Shown here: positions 20,238-29,171 of the stretch, piece by piece
Layout of the letters: every line of letters starts with the position of its first letter
How positions within the stretch are numbered: the first letter of the stretch is position 1
Source of the DNA: DASQUK01 sp046726215
GTDB taxonomy: Bacteria; Actinomycetota; Acidimicrobiia; Acidimicrobiales; VFJN01
Length of the DNA: 64,000 nucleotides
Reading direction: 5' to 3'
NCBI GenBank assembly: GCA_046726215.1
Contig: JBKPAA010000040.1
Location: 1 to 64,000 of the forward strand
Position numbers and translations under genes: made by a program
The notes under the pieces: generated by a model
The model's database searches: none
Told to the model about the DNA's origin: nothing
The model's input: only the letters and a program-made list of their open reading frames with translations

Positions 20238-22007
20238 ATGTCCACCACCGACGAGACCAAGGCCCAGGGTGACGGATCGGGCGCAGGCCCACCGCCCAAG
20301 CGCCAGCCCGGATGGGTGAAGCCGGCCAAGCGCTACGGGCCCATCGTCCTGGTCCTGGCGCTGATCGGCGCGGCCGTGCTCGTGTTCGGCGGCGGCAACG
20401 ACAACGGCGACGACGAGGCCGCAACCGGGGGTGCGACCGCCAGCGAGGAGGAGTTGATCAGCTCCGGCCCCATGACCTGGCAGAAAGCGGAGCAGGAGGG
20501 GAAGACCGCCGACATCAACTGGGGCCCGAACTGCGACACCGAGACGGGCAAGATAAAGCTCGTCTCGACGTACGCGCCCCCGTGCGTGGAGCCGTTCGAG
20601 GGTGACAACGGTGGCGCCACCTCGCCCGGGGTCACGGCCGACACCGTCAAGGTCGTGGAGTACATCACCGACCCGGCTCTCGACCCGCTGACTGCTGCGA
20701 CCGTCTCCAGCGCCGGTGCGGATGTCAACGTGGAGACCGCGGCCGAGACGGTCGCCGGGTTCGCGGACCTCTACAACCAGTTGTACGAGACGTACGGCCG
20801 CCGGGTCGAGATCGAGACGTACATCGGCACCGGGGCCGGCGACGATCTGGAGGCAGCCAGAGCCGATGCCATCGCGATCTCCGAGAAGGACCCCTTCATC
20901 GTGATCGGCGGCCCGCAACAGTCCAGTACGGTCTTCTCCACCGAGCTGGCGTCGCGGGGAATCATCTGCGCCGGTACCTGCGCCACGGCGATACCGCAAT
21001 CGCTCGTCGACGAGTACGCGCCCTACATCTGGCAGAACGGGCCGACTCCCGACCAGGCGGCGGCGCTGGCGGCCGAGATGATCGCCAAGCTGGCGGGCCC
21101 CGGCAAGGCCGAACTGGCCGGGGACGACGAGACACGAGCCAAAGACCGCGTCTACGGGTTGTTGCACTACGACAACCCCGATGGCGACTACGAGGCGGTC
21201 TTCGAGGCGTACGTGGACCAGTTGGCCGACAACGGCATCGACCTGGCGACCGACGTCGAGTTCACCCTCGATCTGGCCAGCGCCCAGGAGAACGCGCGGA
21301 CGAACATCAGTCGCCTCAAGGAGGCGGGCGTCACCACAGTCATCTACACGGGTGACCCGCTCACTCCGGCCTCGCTCACCGCCGAGGCGACGGCCCAGGA
21401 CTATCACCCCGAGTGGATCCTCGGGTCCAGCTTCCTCATGGACACATCGCTGTTCGCCCGACAAACCGATGGGCAGCAGTGGAAGGACGGCTTCGGCATT
21501 TCGCTGATCGGTGCGAGGGGAGCCCAGGAGACCAATGGGGCCTTCCGCATCTGGGATTGGGCGTATGGGGGCCTGCCGCCCAACAACAACGCCAACCTGC
21601 TCAACTTCGGAATGCTGGCGACGGTGTTCCCGGGCATCCAGCTGGCCGGGCCCGAGCTCACACCCGAGACGTTCCGCGACGGGCTCTACCGCTACCCGCC
21701 TTCCGGCGGGGGGCCGACCGAGCCGGGGTTGTCCCGCGGCGATCATGGCGTCTGGCCCGACAGTGACGTCGGCGGCACCGACGATGCCACCATCGTTTGG
21801 TTCGACCCCACGGCCAGTGGGGAGGACGAGATCGGCAACCAGGGCGTCGGCCTGTACCGCTATGCCAATGGCGGCCAGCGCTACCGGCTCGGCGACTTCC
21901 CCGACAGCGTCGAGGACGCCGGCCTGTTCGACAACGAGTCGTCGGTGACGATCTTCGACCAGGTCCCGCAGGAGGACCAGACGCCCGACTACCCGCGGCC
22001 GCAGTAA
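20238..22007 (+). CDS. branched-chain-type ABC substrate-binding protein, membrane-anchored
   Basis: 589 residues from ATG 20238, preceded by GAGAGGAGG. A proline-rich basic N-terminus leads to one hydrophobic helix (about 34-50, IVLVLALIGAAVLVF) with no lipobox cysteine, so the protein is probably tethered by an uncleaved anchor. The rest has the bilobal periplasmic-binding type I pattern: PGVTADTVKVVEYITDP, VIGGPQQSSTVFSTELASRG, NISRLKEAGVTTVIYTGDPLTPASLTAEA. It is longer than LivJ (about 350-400 aa), with roughly 100 extra residues before the first lobe. As last gene of the TetR-LivHM-MFS/LivFG run it supplies the ligand; ligand unknown. Confidence 0.88.
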   Translation: MSTTDETKAQGDGSGAGPPPKRQPGWVKPAKRYGPIVLVLALIGAAVLVFGGGNDNGDDEAATGGATASEEELISSGPMTWQKAEQEGKTADINWGPNCDTETGKIKLVSTYAPPCVEPFEGDNGGATSPGVTADTVKVVEYITDPALDPLTAATVSSAGADVNVETAAETVAGFADLYNQLYETYGRRVEIETYIGTGAGDDLEAARADAIAISEKDPFIVIGGPQQSSTVFSTELASRGIICAGTCATAIPQSLVDEYAPYIWQNGPTPDQAAALAAEMIAKLAGPGKAELAGDDETRAKDRVYGLLHYDNPDGDYEAVFEAYVDQLADNGIDLATDVEFTLDLASAQENARTNISRLKEAGVTTVIYTGDPLTPASLTAEATAQDYHPEWILGSSFLMDTSLFARQTDGQQWKDGFGISLIGARGAQETNGAFRIWDWAYGGLPPNNNANLLNFGMLATVFPGIQLAGPELTPETFRDGLYRYPPSGGGPTEPGLSRGDHGVWPDSDVGGTDDATIVWFDPTASGEDEIGNQGVGLYRYANGGQRYRLGDFPDSVEDAGLFDNESSVTIFDQVPQEDQTPDYPRPQ

Positions 22008-22053
22008 GACGGGCGTGGCCCGCTGGGCTGTCGCCGGAGCTGTCGAGGTCGCC

Positions 22054-23349
22054 CTAGATCGCCTGCCCGACGGCGTGGATCAGCAGCCCGGCCAGCCCAC
22101 CGACCACGGTGCCGTTGATGCGGATGAACTGCAGGTCCGGACCTAGCAGCAGCTCGAGGCGGGAGGCGGTCTCGCGTCCGTCCCAGCGGGCGACGGTGCC
22201 GCTGACGATGCTGCCGATCTCGTCGGAGAACTGTTCGGCCACGTAGCGCACGCCGGTCTCGATGGCGTGCTCCGCCCGCTCCGCCAGCCGCGGGTCGTCG
22301 CGCAGGCGCGCGCCCAGTGAGGCGATGGCGTCGGCCAGGCGGCGGCGCAGCTCGGAGTCGGGGTCGTCGGCCTGGGTGCGCAGGCCCGCCTTGATGTCTC
22401 GCCAGACCCTCGCCACCCACTCGCGCAGCTCCGGCTGCGAGAGCAGCTCGGCCTTGAGCTCCTCGCCCCGGGCGAGCATCTCCGGCGACGTCTGCAGGTC
22501 GTCGACCAGCCGCCGCACCCGTGCGTCGACGTCGCGGCGCAGCTCGTGGTCGGGATCGACGGCCGCCTGGTGGAGCAGGTGCCCGGCCCCCGCCAGGAGG
22601 CGCTCGAAGATGCGGTCCTCGACGGCGCCGGGCAGCCACCACGGGGCCTCGTCCGCGAATCGGGCCCGCAGGGCGGGCTCGTTCTCGCGCAGGAAGCGGT
22701 CGACCGACCGGAGCATGACGTCGAACACCTCCTGGTGACGACCGTCCTCCGTCAGGAGCTGCAACGTGCGCCCCGCCACCGGCGCGAGCGGCGTGGTCTC
22801 GATCCGATGGCGCGCCGCGTCCTCCAGGGCCCGGTGGACCTCCTCGTCACGCAGCAGATCGGCGATCGTCACGGCGGCGTCGGCCAGGTGGCGGGCCAGG
22901 CGGGCGGCGTTGCGGGGCTCGGCCATCCAGCCGGCCATGCGGGGAACCACGCGGGCCATGCGCACCCGTTCGGCGATGATCTCGGGCGTGAGGAAGCTGT
23001 TCTGGACGAAGTCGCCCAGGGTCTCGCCGAACTGGTCCTTGCGGGCGGGGATGATCGCGGTGTGGGGGATTGGCACCCCCAGGGGGTGGCGGAACAGCGC
23101 CGTGACCGCGAACCAGTCGGCAAGGGCACCGACCATCGCGGCTCCCACCCCCGCCTCGACGTAGCCGACCCAGCCTGCGGCGCTGCCCCACAGCTGGAGG
23201 GCGACGAAGCCCAACGTGACCGCCACCAGCAGGCCCGTCGCGCGCCGGCGCATCGTCCGCAGCCGCTGCCGCCGGGCAGCGACGTTGGCCGGCTCCGGGG
23301 ATGACGGTGGCGGCGCCGCCTCCGGCGCCGCGACATCGAGAGAGGTCAT
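22054..23349 (-). CDS. DUF445 (YjiN-type) membrane protein
   Basis: 431 residues from ATG 23349, with AGGAG nine bases upstream. After a proline-rich start and an arginine-rich stretch there is a helix at about 40-60, then the family signature GAMVGALADWFAVTALFRHPLG(V)PIPHTAIIPARKDQFGETLGDFVQNSFL. Long amphipathic helical repeats fill 120-400 and a second hydrophobic segment (GGLAGLLIHAVG) closes the protein. DUF445 proteins are inner-membrane proteins of unclear role. Convergent with the transporter cluster. Confidence 0.85.
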   Translation of the reverse strand: MTSLDVAAPEAAPPPSSPEPANVAARRQRLRTMRRRATGLLVAVTLGFVALQLWGSAAGWVGYVEAGVGAAMVGALADWFAVTALFRHPLGVPIPHTAIIPARKDQFGETLGDFVQNSFLTPEIIAERVRMARVVPRMAGWMAEPRNAARLARHLADAAVTIADLLRDEEVHRALEDAARHRIETTPLAPVAGRTLQLLTEDGRHQEVFDVMLRSVDRFLRENEPALRARFADEAPWWLPGAVEDRIFERLLAGAGHLLHQAAVDPDHELRRDVDARVRRLVDDLQTSPEMLARGEELKAELLSQPELREWVARVWRDIKAGLRTQADDPDSELRRRLADAIASLGARLRDDPRLAERAEHAIETGVRYVAEQFSDEIGSIVSGTVARWDGRETASRLELLLGPDLQFIRINGTVVGGLAGLLIHAVGQAI

Positions 23350-23409
23350 GAGCGAAGCTCCTGACCGGTCGACCGCGCGAGCGCCAGCGAGCCGGGCGAC
23401 GATGGGGTC

Positions 23410-23426
23410 CGGGGGCGCAGCCCCCG
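23410..23426 (-). terminator. GC-rich hairpin
   Basis: CGGGGGC (23410-23416) and GCCCCCG (23420-23426) form a perfect 7-bp stem with a 3-base loop in the 150-base gap downstream of the gene ending at 23500. No T-run follows, so this is at best a weak terminator. Confidence 0.35.
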
Positions 23427-23499
23427 AGGGAGAACGATCATGCCCCACGGTGTACCCGGTCCGCCGCCACCCGGCGTTCCGGAGCGCCGAACCCCCGGG

Positions 23500-24225
23500 T
23501 CAGAACCTCAGCCTCGCCCGGATGGGCCGGTGATCGGACATGACCTGGCGGATCACCTGGGCCTCCACCACCTGGACCGGCCGGCTGACCAGGATGTGGT
23601 CGGCCTGGCTGTGGGGCCGGCGTGCGGGGTACGTCCGGCCCCGGACCGTCCGGCGCCAGCCCGAGCCGACGAGCCGGTCGACGCACCATCCCCACATGTT
23701 CATGTCGCCCGCCAGCGCCGCCGGCCGATCGGCGGGCGGCAGCTCCCGACGGAGCGCCGGGGCCAGGCGCCAGACCGGGTCCTTGAGCAGCGGCATGTGG
23801 GTGCCGCACACGGTGAACGGCCGCCCGCCGACGTCCACCGTGGTGACGAGCAGCGCCCGGCGTCCGGGGTCGCGCGGCAGCTGCGGTTCCATGGGAACAA
23901 CCCGGGCGTGGACCACCGGGAGGCGCGACAGCACCGCGACCTGCCAGTCGCCGTCACCGGCATCGCCCGATCGTGCGACCAGTCGCACCTGGTCGTGGCA
24001 CTCGGCGCGGGCGACCGCGAACGTGGCGGCGGCCTGGTAGCCGAGGGCGGAGGCAATCGTGAGCACGTCGCCGACATCGCGGTCGTCCACCCACGCCTCC
24101 TGGACCACGAGGACGTCGGTGTCGATCTCCTTGCAGGCGGTCACCACGTCGTAGAAGGGCGCGTCGTGGCCACCGCCGCCCCTTCCCATGTGGAGGTTGA
24201 AGGTCCCGACCGTCAGCTCCGCCAT
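23500..24225 (-). CDS. endonuclease/exonuclease/phosphatase-fold enzyme
   Basis: 241 residues from ATG 24225. Motifs of the EEP superfamily are in order: TFNLHMGRGG (metal-binding Asn), VVQEAWVDD (metal-binding Glu at about 43), VCGTHMPLLKD, LAGDMNMWGW (Asp and Asn about 174-176) and QADHILVS with the final MSDHRPIRARL (catalytic Asp-His). The fold includes exonuclease III, sphingomyelinases and inositol phosphatases, so DNA repair or a phosphodiesterase role are both possible. No signal peptide is visible, favouring a cytoplasmic role. Confidence 0.88.
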   Translation of the reverse strand: MAELTVGTFNLHMGRGGGGHDAPFYDVVTACKEIDTDVLVVQEAWVDDRDVGDVLTIASALGYQAAATFAVARAECHDQVRLVARSGDAGDGDWQVAVLSRLPVVHARVVPMEPQLPRDPGRRALLVTTVDVGGRPFTVCGTHMPLLKDPVWRLAPALRRELPPADRPAALAGDMNMWGWCVDRLVGSGWRRTVRGRTYPARRPHSQADHILVSRPVQVVEAQVIRQVMSDHRPIRARLRF

Positions 24226-24263
24226 CGCCGCCAGGATCCCACGGCCGCAGCGCGAGGCGGGCG

Positions 24264-25193
24264 TCAGCGGCGCTGGTCGAGGGGGACGCGCTGCTCGGGC
24301 GTCGGTGGCCCGTCCGGGAACGCGAGGATCATGACCTGGGCGGCGTGGGCGACCAGCTGGCCGGTCTCGTCCCACATCGCCATCTCCACCGACGCGTAGC
24401 CATCGCCCGCCCGGCGTGCCCGCAGGTGGGCGAGCAGCCACTCCGAGCGTGCCTCGCCGAGCAGGTGAACGGTCAGGTCGGCACTCGGCGGCAACCAGTG
24501 GGGCTGCCCCGGGCCCATGCGTTCGCCGACCGACGACGGCATGAGATCGCACAGGGCCACGACGGCGAACGGGTCCAAGGTGCCGTCCGCCAGCACGGGT
24601 GGCTCGTCGAAGCGGTACCAGCACGCACAATCCGAGGTGGTGGGCACGTAGTCCTCCCAGGGTGCGTGGCCGAGGGCGGGCCGGCCCTCGACGTTCTCCC
24701 AGAAGGCGAAGGGTGGCCGTTGCCCGAATTCGGCCGCCTCGGGCGGCAACGGATCGCGAAACGACGGGCATTCTTGCGGCGGCAGGACCTCGGGCATCCG
24801 GAGGTCCGTGAACTCGAAGCCGGTGCGCGACCGCCCGAACACGGCAACGGTCGTGTGCCCGGCGTCCGCCCCCGGCGTCCGTAGGTCGACGATCGCCTGT
24901 GACACCGACCGCCCTCGCCGCAGCGCGCTCACGTCGACGATCACCGGGCCGGAGGGCACCTGGCCCGCGAACACGGTGGTGAGCGACCGGAGGCGCTGTT
25001 CGGGATCGTCGAGCTCGACAGCCATGGCCTTGGCCGCGATCGCGACCATCATCCCGCCCTGGGGGACGGACGGGCAGTTCCAGCGAGGATCGACGTCGAC
25101 GCGGTAGCGGACATGTCTTCCGCTCCCCCGGCCGCTCGGGCCGGGCGTCGCCGGCTCGGCCACCAGGGTCGTCTGCTTGGCGAAGGGGGTCAC
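24264..25193 (-). CDS. acyl-CoA thioesterase, double hotdog (TesB-like)
   Basis: 309 residues from GTG 25193. Residues about 20-100 fit the first hotdog of TesB-like thioesterases (RYRVDVDPRWNCPSVPQGGMMVAIAAKAM, then LRSLTTVFAGQVPSGPVIVDVSALRRGRSVS). A second hotdog closes the protein (DLTVHLLGEARSEWLLAHLRARRAGDGYASVEMAMWDETGQLVAHAAQVMI). It should hydrolyse an acyl-CoA to free acid and CoA. The start lies eight bases from palindromic copy B and lacks a clear ribosome site. It is divergent from the thiamine operon. Confidence 0.8.
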   Translation of the reverse strand: MTPFAKQTTLVAEPATPGPSGRGSGRHVRYRVDVDPRWNCPSVPQGGMMVAIAAKAMAVELDDPEQRLRSLTTVFAGQVPSGPVIVDVSALRRGRSVSQAIVDLRTPGADAGHTTVAVFGRSRTGFEFTDLRMPEVLPPQECPSFRDPLPPEAAEFGQRPPFAFWENVEGRPALGHAPWEDYVPTTSDCACWYRFDEPPVLADGTLDPFAVVALCDLMPSSVGERMGPGQPHWLPPSADLTVHLLGEARSEWLLAHLRARRAGDGYASVEMAMWDETGQLVAHAAQVMILAFPDGPPTPEQRVPLDQRR

Positions 25194-25200
25194 GCAGCGA

Positions 25201-25248
25201 TTCTTGCCGCGGGATTGGTTGCCCCGACCACCAATTCCGCGGCAGGAA
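25201..25248. repeat. palindromic element, copy B
   Basis: TTCTTGCCGCGG (25201-25212) pairs with CCGCGGCAGGAA (25237-25248) with one mismatch; ATTGG (25214-25218) pairs with CCAAT (25231-25235). It lies between the divergent thioesterase gene and the TPP riboswitch, so it may carry or disturb promoters of both. Confidence 0.8.
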
Positions 25249-25277
25249 CGGGGTACGGTGGTTTCGACAACCCACCA

Positions 25278-25362
25278 CGCGGGAGCTCGGGCGACCGGGC
25301 TGAGAGGGCGCACGAGGCGCCGACCGCCGAACCTGATCCGGGTAATGCCGGCGAAGGGAGTG
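25278..25362 (+). promoter_or_regulatory. TPP (THI-box) riboswitch
   Basis: The conserved THI-box elements are all present: GGGAGCTCGGG near the 5' end, GGGCTGAGAGGG (25297-25308) with the invariant CUGAGA, and ACCTGATCCGGGTAATGCCG followed by GCGAAGGGAG (25331-25360). The 3' end AAGGGAG doubles as the ribosome binding site for the thiC ATG at 25370, so thiamine pyrophosphate would block translation initiation. It controls the whole seven-gene operon. Confidence 0.95.
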
Positions 25363-25369
25363 ATGCTGC

Positions 25370-27127
25370 ATGGGCATCCGCCGCAAGACCTACGTTGCGG
25401 GGACCCGCATCGACCTGCGCGTGCCGTTCTGCGAGGTCGTGCTCGACCCACCCAACGAGCCCGTCCGCCTGTACGACACGAGCGGCCCGGGGAGCGACCC
25501 GCGAGCGGGGCTCGAAGCGCTGCGCGCGCCGTGGATCCACGAGCGGGCCGACGTGGAGCACTACGCCGGCCGGGTGGCGACCCTACGCGACGACGGGCGC
25601 GCCTCCCAGCGGGTCGGCCGGTCGGGCGCCGAGACGTTCCCCGGCGGCGGCGCCCGGCGTCCCCGCCTACGGGCTGCGTCCGGGCGAATCGTGACCCAGA
25701 TGCACTACGCCCGCCGGGGCGAGATCACGCCCGAGATGGAGTTCGTGGCCCTGCGCGAGGGGATGGACCCCTGCTTCGTGCGCGACGAGGTGGCGCGGGG
25801 GCGGGCCATCCTCCCGGCCAACGTCAACCACCCCGAGACGGAACCGATGATCATCGGGTCCCGGTTCCTGACCAAGATCAACGCCAACATCGGCACGTCG
25901 GCGGTGACGTCATCGGCGGCCGACGAGGTCGACAAGCTCACCTGGGCGACCCGCTGGGGCGCCGACACGGTGATGGACCTGTCGACGGGACGTGACATCC
26001 ATACCACCCGGGAATGGATCATCCGCAACAGCCCGGTGCCCATCGGCACCGTTCCCATCTACCAGGCCCTCGAGAAGGTCGACGGCGTGCCGGAGGAGCT
26101 GACGTGGGAGCTGTTCCGGGACACCGTGGTCGAGCAGGCCGAACAGGGCGTCGACTACATGACCATCCACGCCGGCGTCCGGCTGCGCTACGTGCCGCTG
26201 ACCGTGGACCGCGTGACCGGGATCGTGAGCCGGGGCGGGTCGATCCTGGCCGCGTGGTGCCTGGCCCACCACCAGGAGAACTTCCTCTACACCCACTTCG
26301 ACGACCTCTGCGAGATCTTCGCCGCCTACGACGTGGCCTTCTCGCTCGGCGACGGGCTCCGGCCCGGGTCGATCGCCGATGCCAACGACGAGGCCCAGCT
26401 GGCCGAGCTGGCCACCCTCGGAGCACTGACCGACAAGGCCTGGGCGCACGACGTGCAGGTGATGATCGAGGGGCCGGGGCATGTGCCCATGCACAAGATC
26501 AAGGAGAACGTCGAGCTCCAGATGGAGCTGTGCCACGAAGCGCCCTTCTACACGCTGGGCCCGCTGGCGACCGACGTGGCCCCCGGTTACGACCACATCA
26601 CGTCCGCCATCGGGGCGGCGATGATCGGCTGGTTCGGCACCGCAATGCTTTGTTACGTCACGCCCAAGGAGCACCTCGGCCTGCCGGACCGCGACGACGT
26701 CAAGCAGGGGGTGATCGCCTACAAGATCGCCGCCCACGCCGCCGACGTGGCAAAGGGACACCCGGCGGCGCACGCGTGGGACGACGCACTGTCCAAGGCG
26801 CGCTTCGAGTTCCGCTGGCAGGACCAGTTCGACCTGGCCCTCGATCCCGACACCGCCCGCGCCTTCCACGACGAGACCCTGCCGGCGGAGCCGGCGAAGA
26901 CCGCGCACTTCTGCTCCATGTGCGGTCCCAAGTTCTGTTCCATGGCGATCACCGACAAGGTGCGCGAGTACGCCGCCGAGCACGGCGTCGCCGCCGGGGC
27001 CGAGGCGCTCGAGTTGGGCATGGAGGAGAAGGCGGCGGAGTTCATCGCCGCCGGCGGCGCCGTCTATGTCGAGGACCCGGCCGCTCGCGGACCGAGCAGT
27101 CCACGGGAAGGGGCCGCGGCTCCTTGA
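25370..27127 (+). CDS. thiC: phosphomethylpyrimidine synthase ThiC
   Basis: 585 residues. This radical-SAM enzyme turns aminoimidazole ribotide into the HMP-phosphate half of thiamine. Conserved blocks are TQMHYARRGEITPEMEF, NHPETEPMIIGSRFLTKINANIGTSAV, GADTVMDLSTG, PVGTVPIYQAL-type sequence, and the C-terminal iron-sulfur motif CSMCGPKFC (Cys515, 518, 523). The N-terminal domain is shorter than in E. coli (631 aa), as usual in actinobacteria. ATG is set by the riboswitch-borne ribosome site. TGA overlaps the TTG of the next gene. Confidence 0.97.
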   Translation: MGIRRKTYVAGTRIDLRVPFCEVVLDPPNEPVRLYDTSGPGSDPRAGLEALRAPWIHERADVEHYAGRVATLRDDGRASQRVGRSGAETFPGGGARRPRLRAASGRIVTQMHYARRGEITPEMEFVALREGMDPCFVRDEVARGRAILPANVNHPETEPMIIGSRFLTKINANIGTSAVTSSAADEVDKLTWATRWGADTVMDLSTGRDIHTTREWIIRNSPVPIGTVPIYQALEKVDGVPEELTWELFRDTVVEQAEQGVDYMTIHAGVRLRYVPLTVDRVTGIVSRGGSILAAWCLAHHQENFLYTHFDDLCEIFAAYDVAFSLGDGLRPGSIADANDEAQLAELATLGALTDKAWAHDVQVMIEGPGHVPMHKIKENVELQMELCHEAPFYTLGPLATDVAPGYDHITSAIGAAMIGWFGTAMLCYVTPKEHLGLPDRDDVKQGVIAYKIAAHAADVAKGHPAAHAWDDALSKARFEFRWQDQFDLALDPDTARAFHDETLPAEPAKTAHFCSMCGPKFCSMAITDKVREYAAEHGVAAGAEALELGMEEKAAEFIAAGGAVYVEDPAARGPSSPREGAAAP

Positions 27128-27774
27128 GCTTCGACGACGCGCCGGGGCGGTCGCTCGGACGGCTGCACGTGCTGGTCGACTCGCTGATCGTGGCCGAGGC
27201 GGCCCTGGAGGGCGGCGCCCCCACGCTGCAGGTCCGGATCAAGACGGGCACCGACGCCGACCGCCTCCACCTGAGCGAGGCCATCGCCGACCGTTGCCGG
27301 GCGGCCGGCGCCACATGCCTGGTGAACGACCGGGCCGACGTCGCGCTGGCGGTGGGCGCCGACGGCGTGCACCTGGGCGCGGAGGACCTGCCGGTGGCCA
27401 CCGTGCGACGGCTGGTGGGGCCCGACATGCTCGTCGGCGGGACCGCCCGCGACCCGGCGACGGCCCTGCGCCTGGTCGACGAGGGCGCCAGCTACCTGGG
27501 AGTGGGCCCGACGTTCGCCACGACGTCGAAGGCGGGGCTGCCGGAACCGATCGGCGTCGCCGGCGTGCGGGCGGTGGTGTCGGCGGTGCCGGTCCCTGTC
27601 ATCGCCATCGCCGGGATCACTGCTCAGCGGGTCGACGAGGTGATGGCGACGGGCGCGTGGGGCGTGGCCGTGATCGGCGCCATCTCCGATGCCCCCGATC
27701 CCCACAGCGCCACCCACGAGATGATGCTGGCCGTCGCCAAGGCGGTCGAGGCGTCGGGGGGGGCGCCGGCGTGA
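27124..27774 (+). CDS. thiE: thiamine-phosphate synthase ThiE
   Basis: 216 residues from TTG 27124, overlapping the thiC stop as TTGA. It couples HMP-pyrophosphate with thiazole phosphate. Family landmarks: LQVRIK (residues 35-40), the Mg/pyrophosphate pair Asn68-Asp69 in LVNDRADVALAVGADGVHLG, Asp88, and the phosphate loop GPTFATTSK (128-136). The usual opening LYLVTD is LHVLVD here. Of the two ThiE-like proteins in the operon this one keeps the full catalytic set. Confidence 0.9.
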   Translation: MSFDDAPGRSLGRLHVLVDSLIVAEAALEGGAPTLQVRIKTGTDADRLHLSEAIADRCRAAGATCLVNDRADVALAVGADGVHLGAEDLPVATVRRLVGPDMLVGGTARDPATALRLVDEGASYLGVGPTFATTSKAGLPEPIGVAGVRAVVSAVPVPVIAIAGITAQRVDEVMATGAWGVAVIGAISDAPDPHSATHEMMLAVAKAVEASGGAPA

Positions 27775-28967
27775 GCCCGGACGTGGTCGTCGTGGGTGGC
27801 GGTGCGATCGGGCTGGCGTCGGCGTGGCGGCTCGCCCAGCGGGGGGCGGCCGTCACCGTGGTGGATCCCGAACCGGGGGGAGGGGCGTCCGCCGTGGCGG
27901 CGGGGATGCTGGCGCCGATCACCGAGGCCCGGATGGGGGAGGAGGCGCTGCTGCGCCTCAACCTGGCGTCGTGGTCGCGCTGGGAGGGTGGCTTCGTGGC
28001 CGAGATCGAGGGGGCCTCGGGCGTGGGGATCGGCTACCGCGCCGACGGCACCCTGGTGGCGGCGCTCGACGCCGACGACCGGATCGCCCTCGACGACCTG
28101 GCGGGCCGGCATCGGGCGATGGGACTGGACGTCACCCCGTTGCGCGGCCGCGAGGTCCGCCGCATCGAACCTGGCCTCGCCCCCGGGGTGCGGGCGGGGT
28201 TCCTGGCCGCGGGCGAGCGGTCGGTGGACCCGCGGGAGTTGGTGCGGGCGCTCCGCCGGGCGGCGACCGCCGCCGGGGTCGGGTTCGTGGCGGCGGCCGT
28301 CGAGCGGATCGCGACCTCTCAGACCGGCGGGCGGGTGACGGGTGTGGTGTTGGCCGACGGGGCGACACCCCACCGGATCGACACCGCGACCCTCGTGCTC
28401 GCGGCCGGATGCAGGTCCGGCGCCATCGCCGGGCTACCGGATGCCGCGCGCCCGCCGATACGTCCGGTCAAGGGCGAGATCCTCACCCTGCGGCAGCCGC
28501 CAGGCCCGCCGCTGGTCACGCGCATCGTGCGGGGCCTGGTCCACGGGTTCACCGTGTACCTGGTCCCCCGGGCCGACGGCCGCCTCATCGTCGGCGCCAC
28601 CGTGCAGGAGCGCGGCTGGGACACCCGGGTGACGGCCGGCGGCGCGTACGAGCTGGTCCGCGACGCGCTGGCGCTGGTTCCCGGGCTCGACGATGCCGAG
28701 CTGGTGGCCGTGCGCGCCGGGCTGCGCCCGGGGACGCCCGACGACGTGCCGATGATCGGTCGGAGCTCGATCGAGGGGCTCGTGGTGGCGACCGGGCACT
28801 ACCGCAACGGCATCCTGCTCACCCCCATCACCGCCGAGGCGGTGGCGGCGGCGGTCGCGGGCGATGCGCTGCCCCCGGAGGTCACCGCCTGCGATCCCCG
28901 GCGGTTCGGGGACTCAGCGCGGGAGGGCGTCGCTGCGGCGTTGGTTCCCGAGGGGGCGCCGAGATGA
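27771..28967 (+). CDS. thiO: glycine oxidase ThiO
   Basis: 398 residues from GTG 27771, overlapping the previous stop as GTGA. The FAD-binding motif VVVVGGGAIGLASAWRLAQRG (4-24) starts the protein, followed by GGGASAVAAGMLAP. The C-terminal half has PVKGEILTLR, RADGRLIVGATVQERGWDTRVT and VVATGHYRNGILLTP, the signature of the ThiO branch of DAO-type oxidases. It oxidises glycine to dehydroglycine for thiazole synthesis. Its presence instead of ThiH implies an aerobic route. Confidence 0.95.
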   Translation: MSPDVVVVGGGAIGLASAWRLAQRGAAVTVVDPEPGGGASAVAAGMLAPITEARMGEEALLRLNLASWSRWEGGFVAEIEGASGVGIGYRADGTLVAALDADDRIALDDLAGRHRAMGLDVTPLRGREVRRIEPGLAPGVRAGFLAAGERSVDPRELVRALRRAATAAGVGFVAAAVERIATSQTGGRVTGVVLADGATPHRIDTATLVLAAGCRSGAIAGLPDAARPPIRPVKGEILTLRQPPGPPLVTRIVRGLVHGFTVYLVPRADGRLIVGATVQERGWDTRVTAGGAYELVRDALALVPGLDDAELVAVRAGLRPGTPDDVPMIGRSSIEGLVVATGHYRNGILLTPITAEAVAAAVAGDALPPEVTACDPRRFGDSAREGVAAALVPEGAPR

Positions 28968-29170
28968 GCGACGTGCTGACGGTCAACGGCGACGGGGTGC
29001 CGGTCCCGGCGGGTACCACGGTGGCGGAGCTCTTGGTGATGCTCGAGATCGAGCCGCGGGGCGTGGCCGTGGCGGTGGACGGCGAGGTCGTGACCCGTCG
29101 GACCTGGGGGGAGCGCTCGCTGGCGGCGGGCGAGCGCGTCGAGATCCTGTCGATCGCCCAGGGAGGCTGA
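28964..29170 (+). CDS. thiS: sulfur carrier protein ThiS
   Basis: 68 residues, ATG overlapping the thiO stop as ATGA. It has the ubiquitin-like pattern (LTVNGDGVPVPAGTTVAELL ... GVAVAVDGEVV) and ends IAQGG, the di-glycine that is adenylated and thiocarboxylated. It donates sulfur to ThiG, encoded one base downstream. The adenylating enzyme ThiF is not in the window. Confidence 0.95.
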   Translation: MSDVLTVNGDGVPVPAGTTVAELLVMLEIEPRGVAVAVDGEVVTRRTWGERSLAAGERVEILSIAQGG

Positions 29171-29171
29171 C

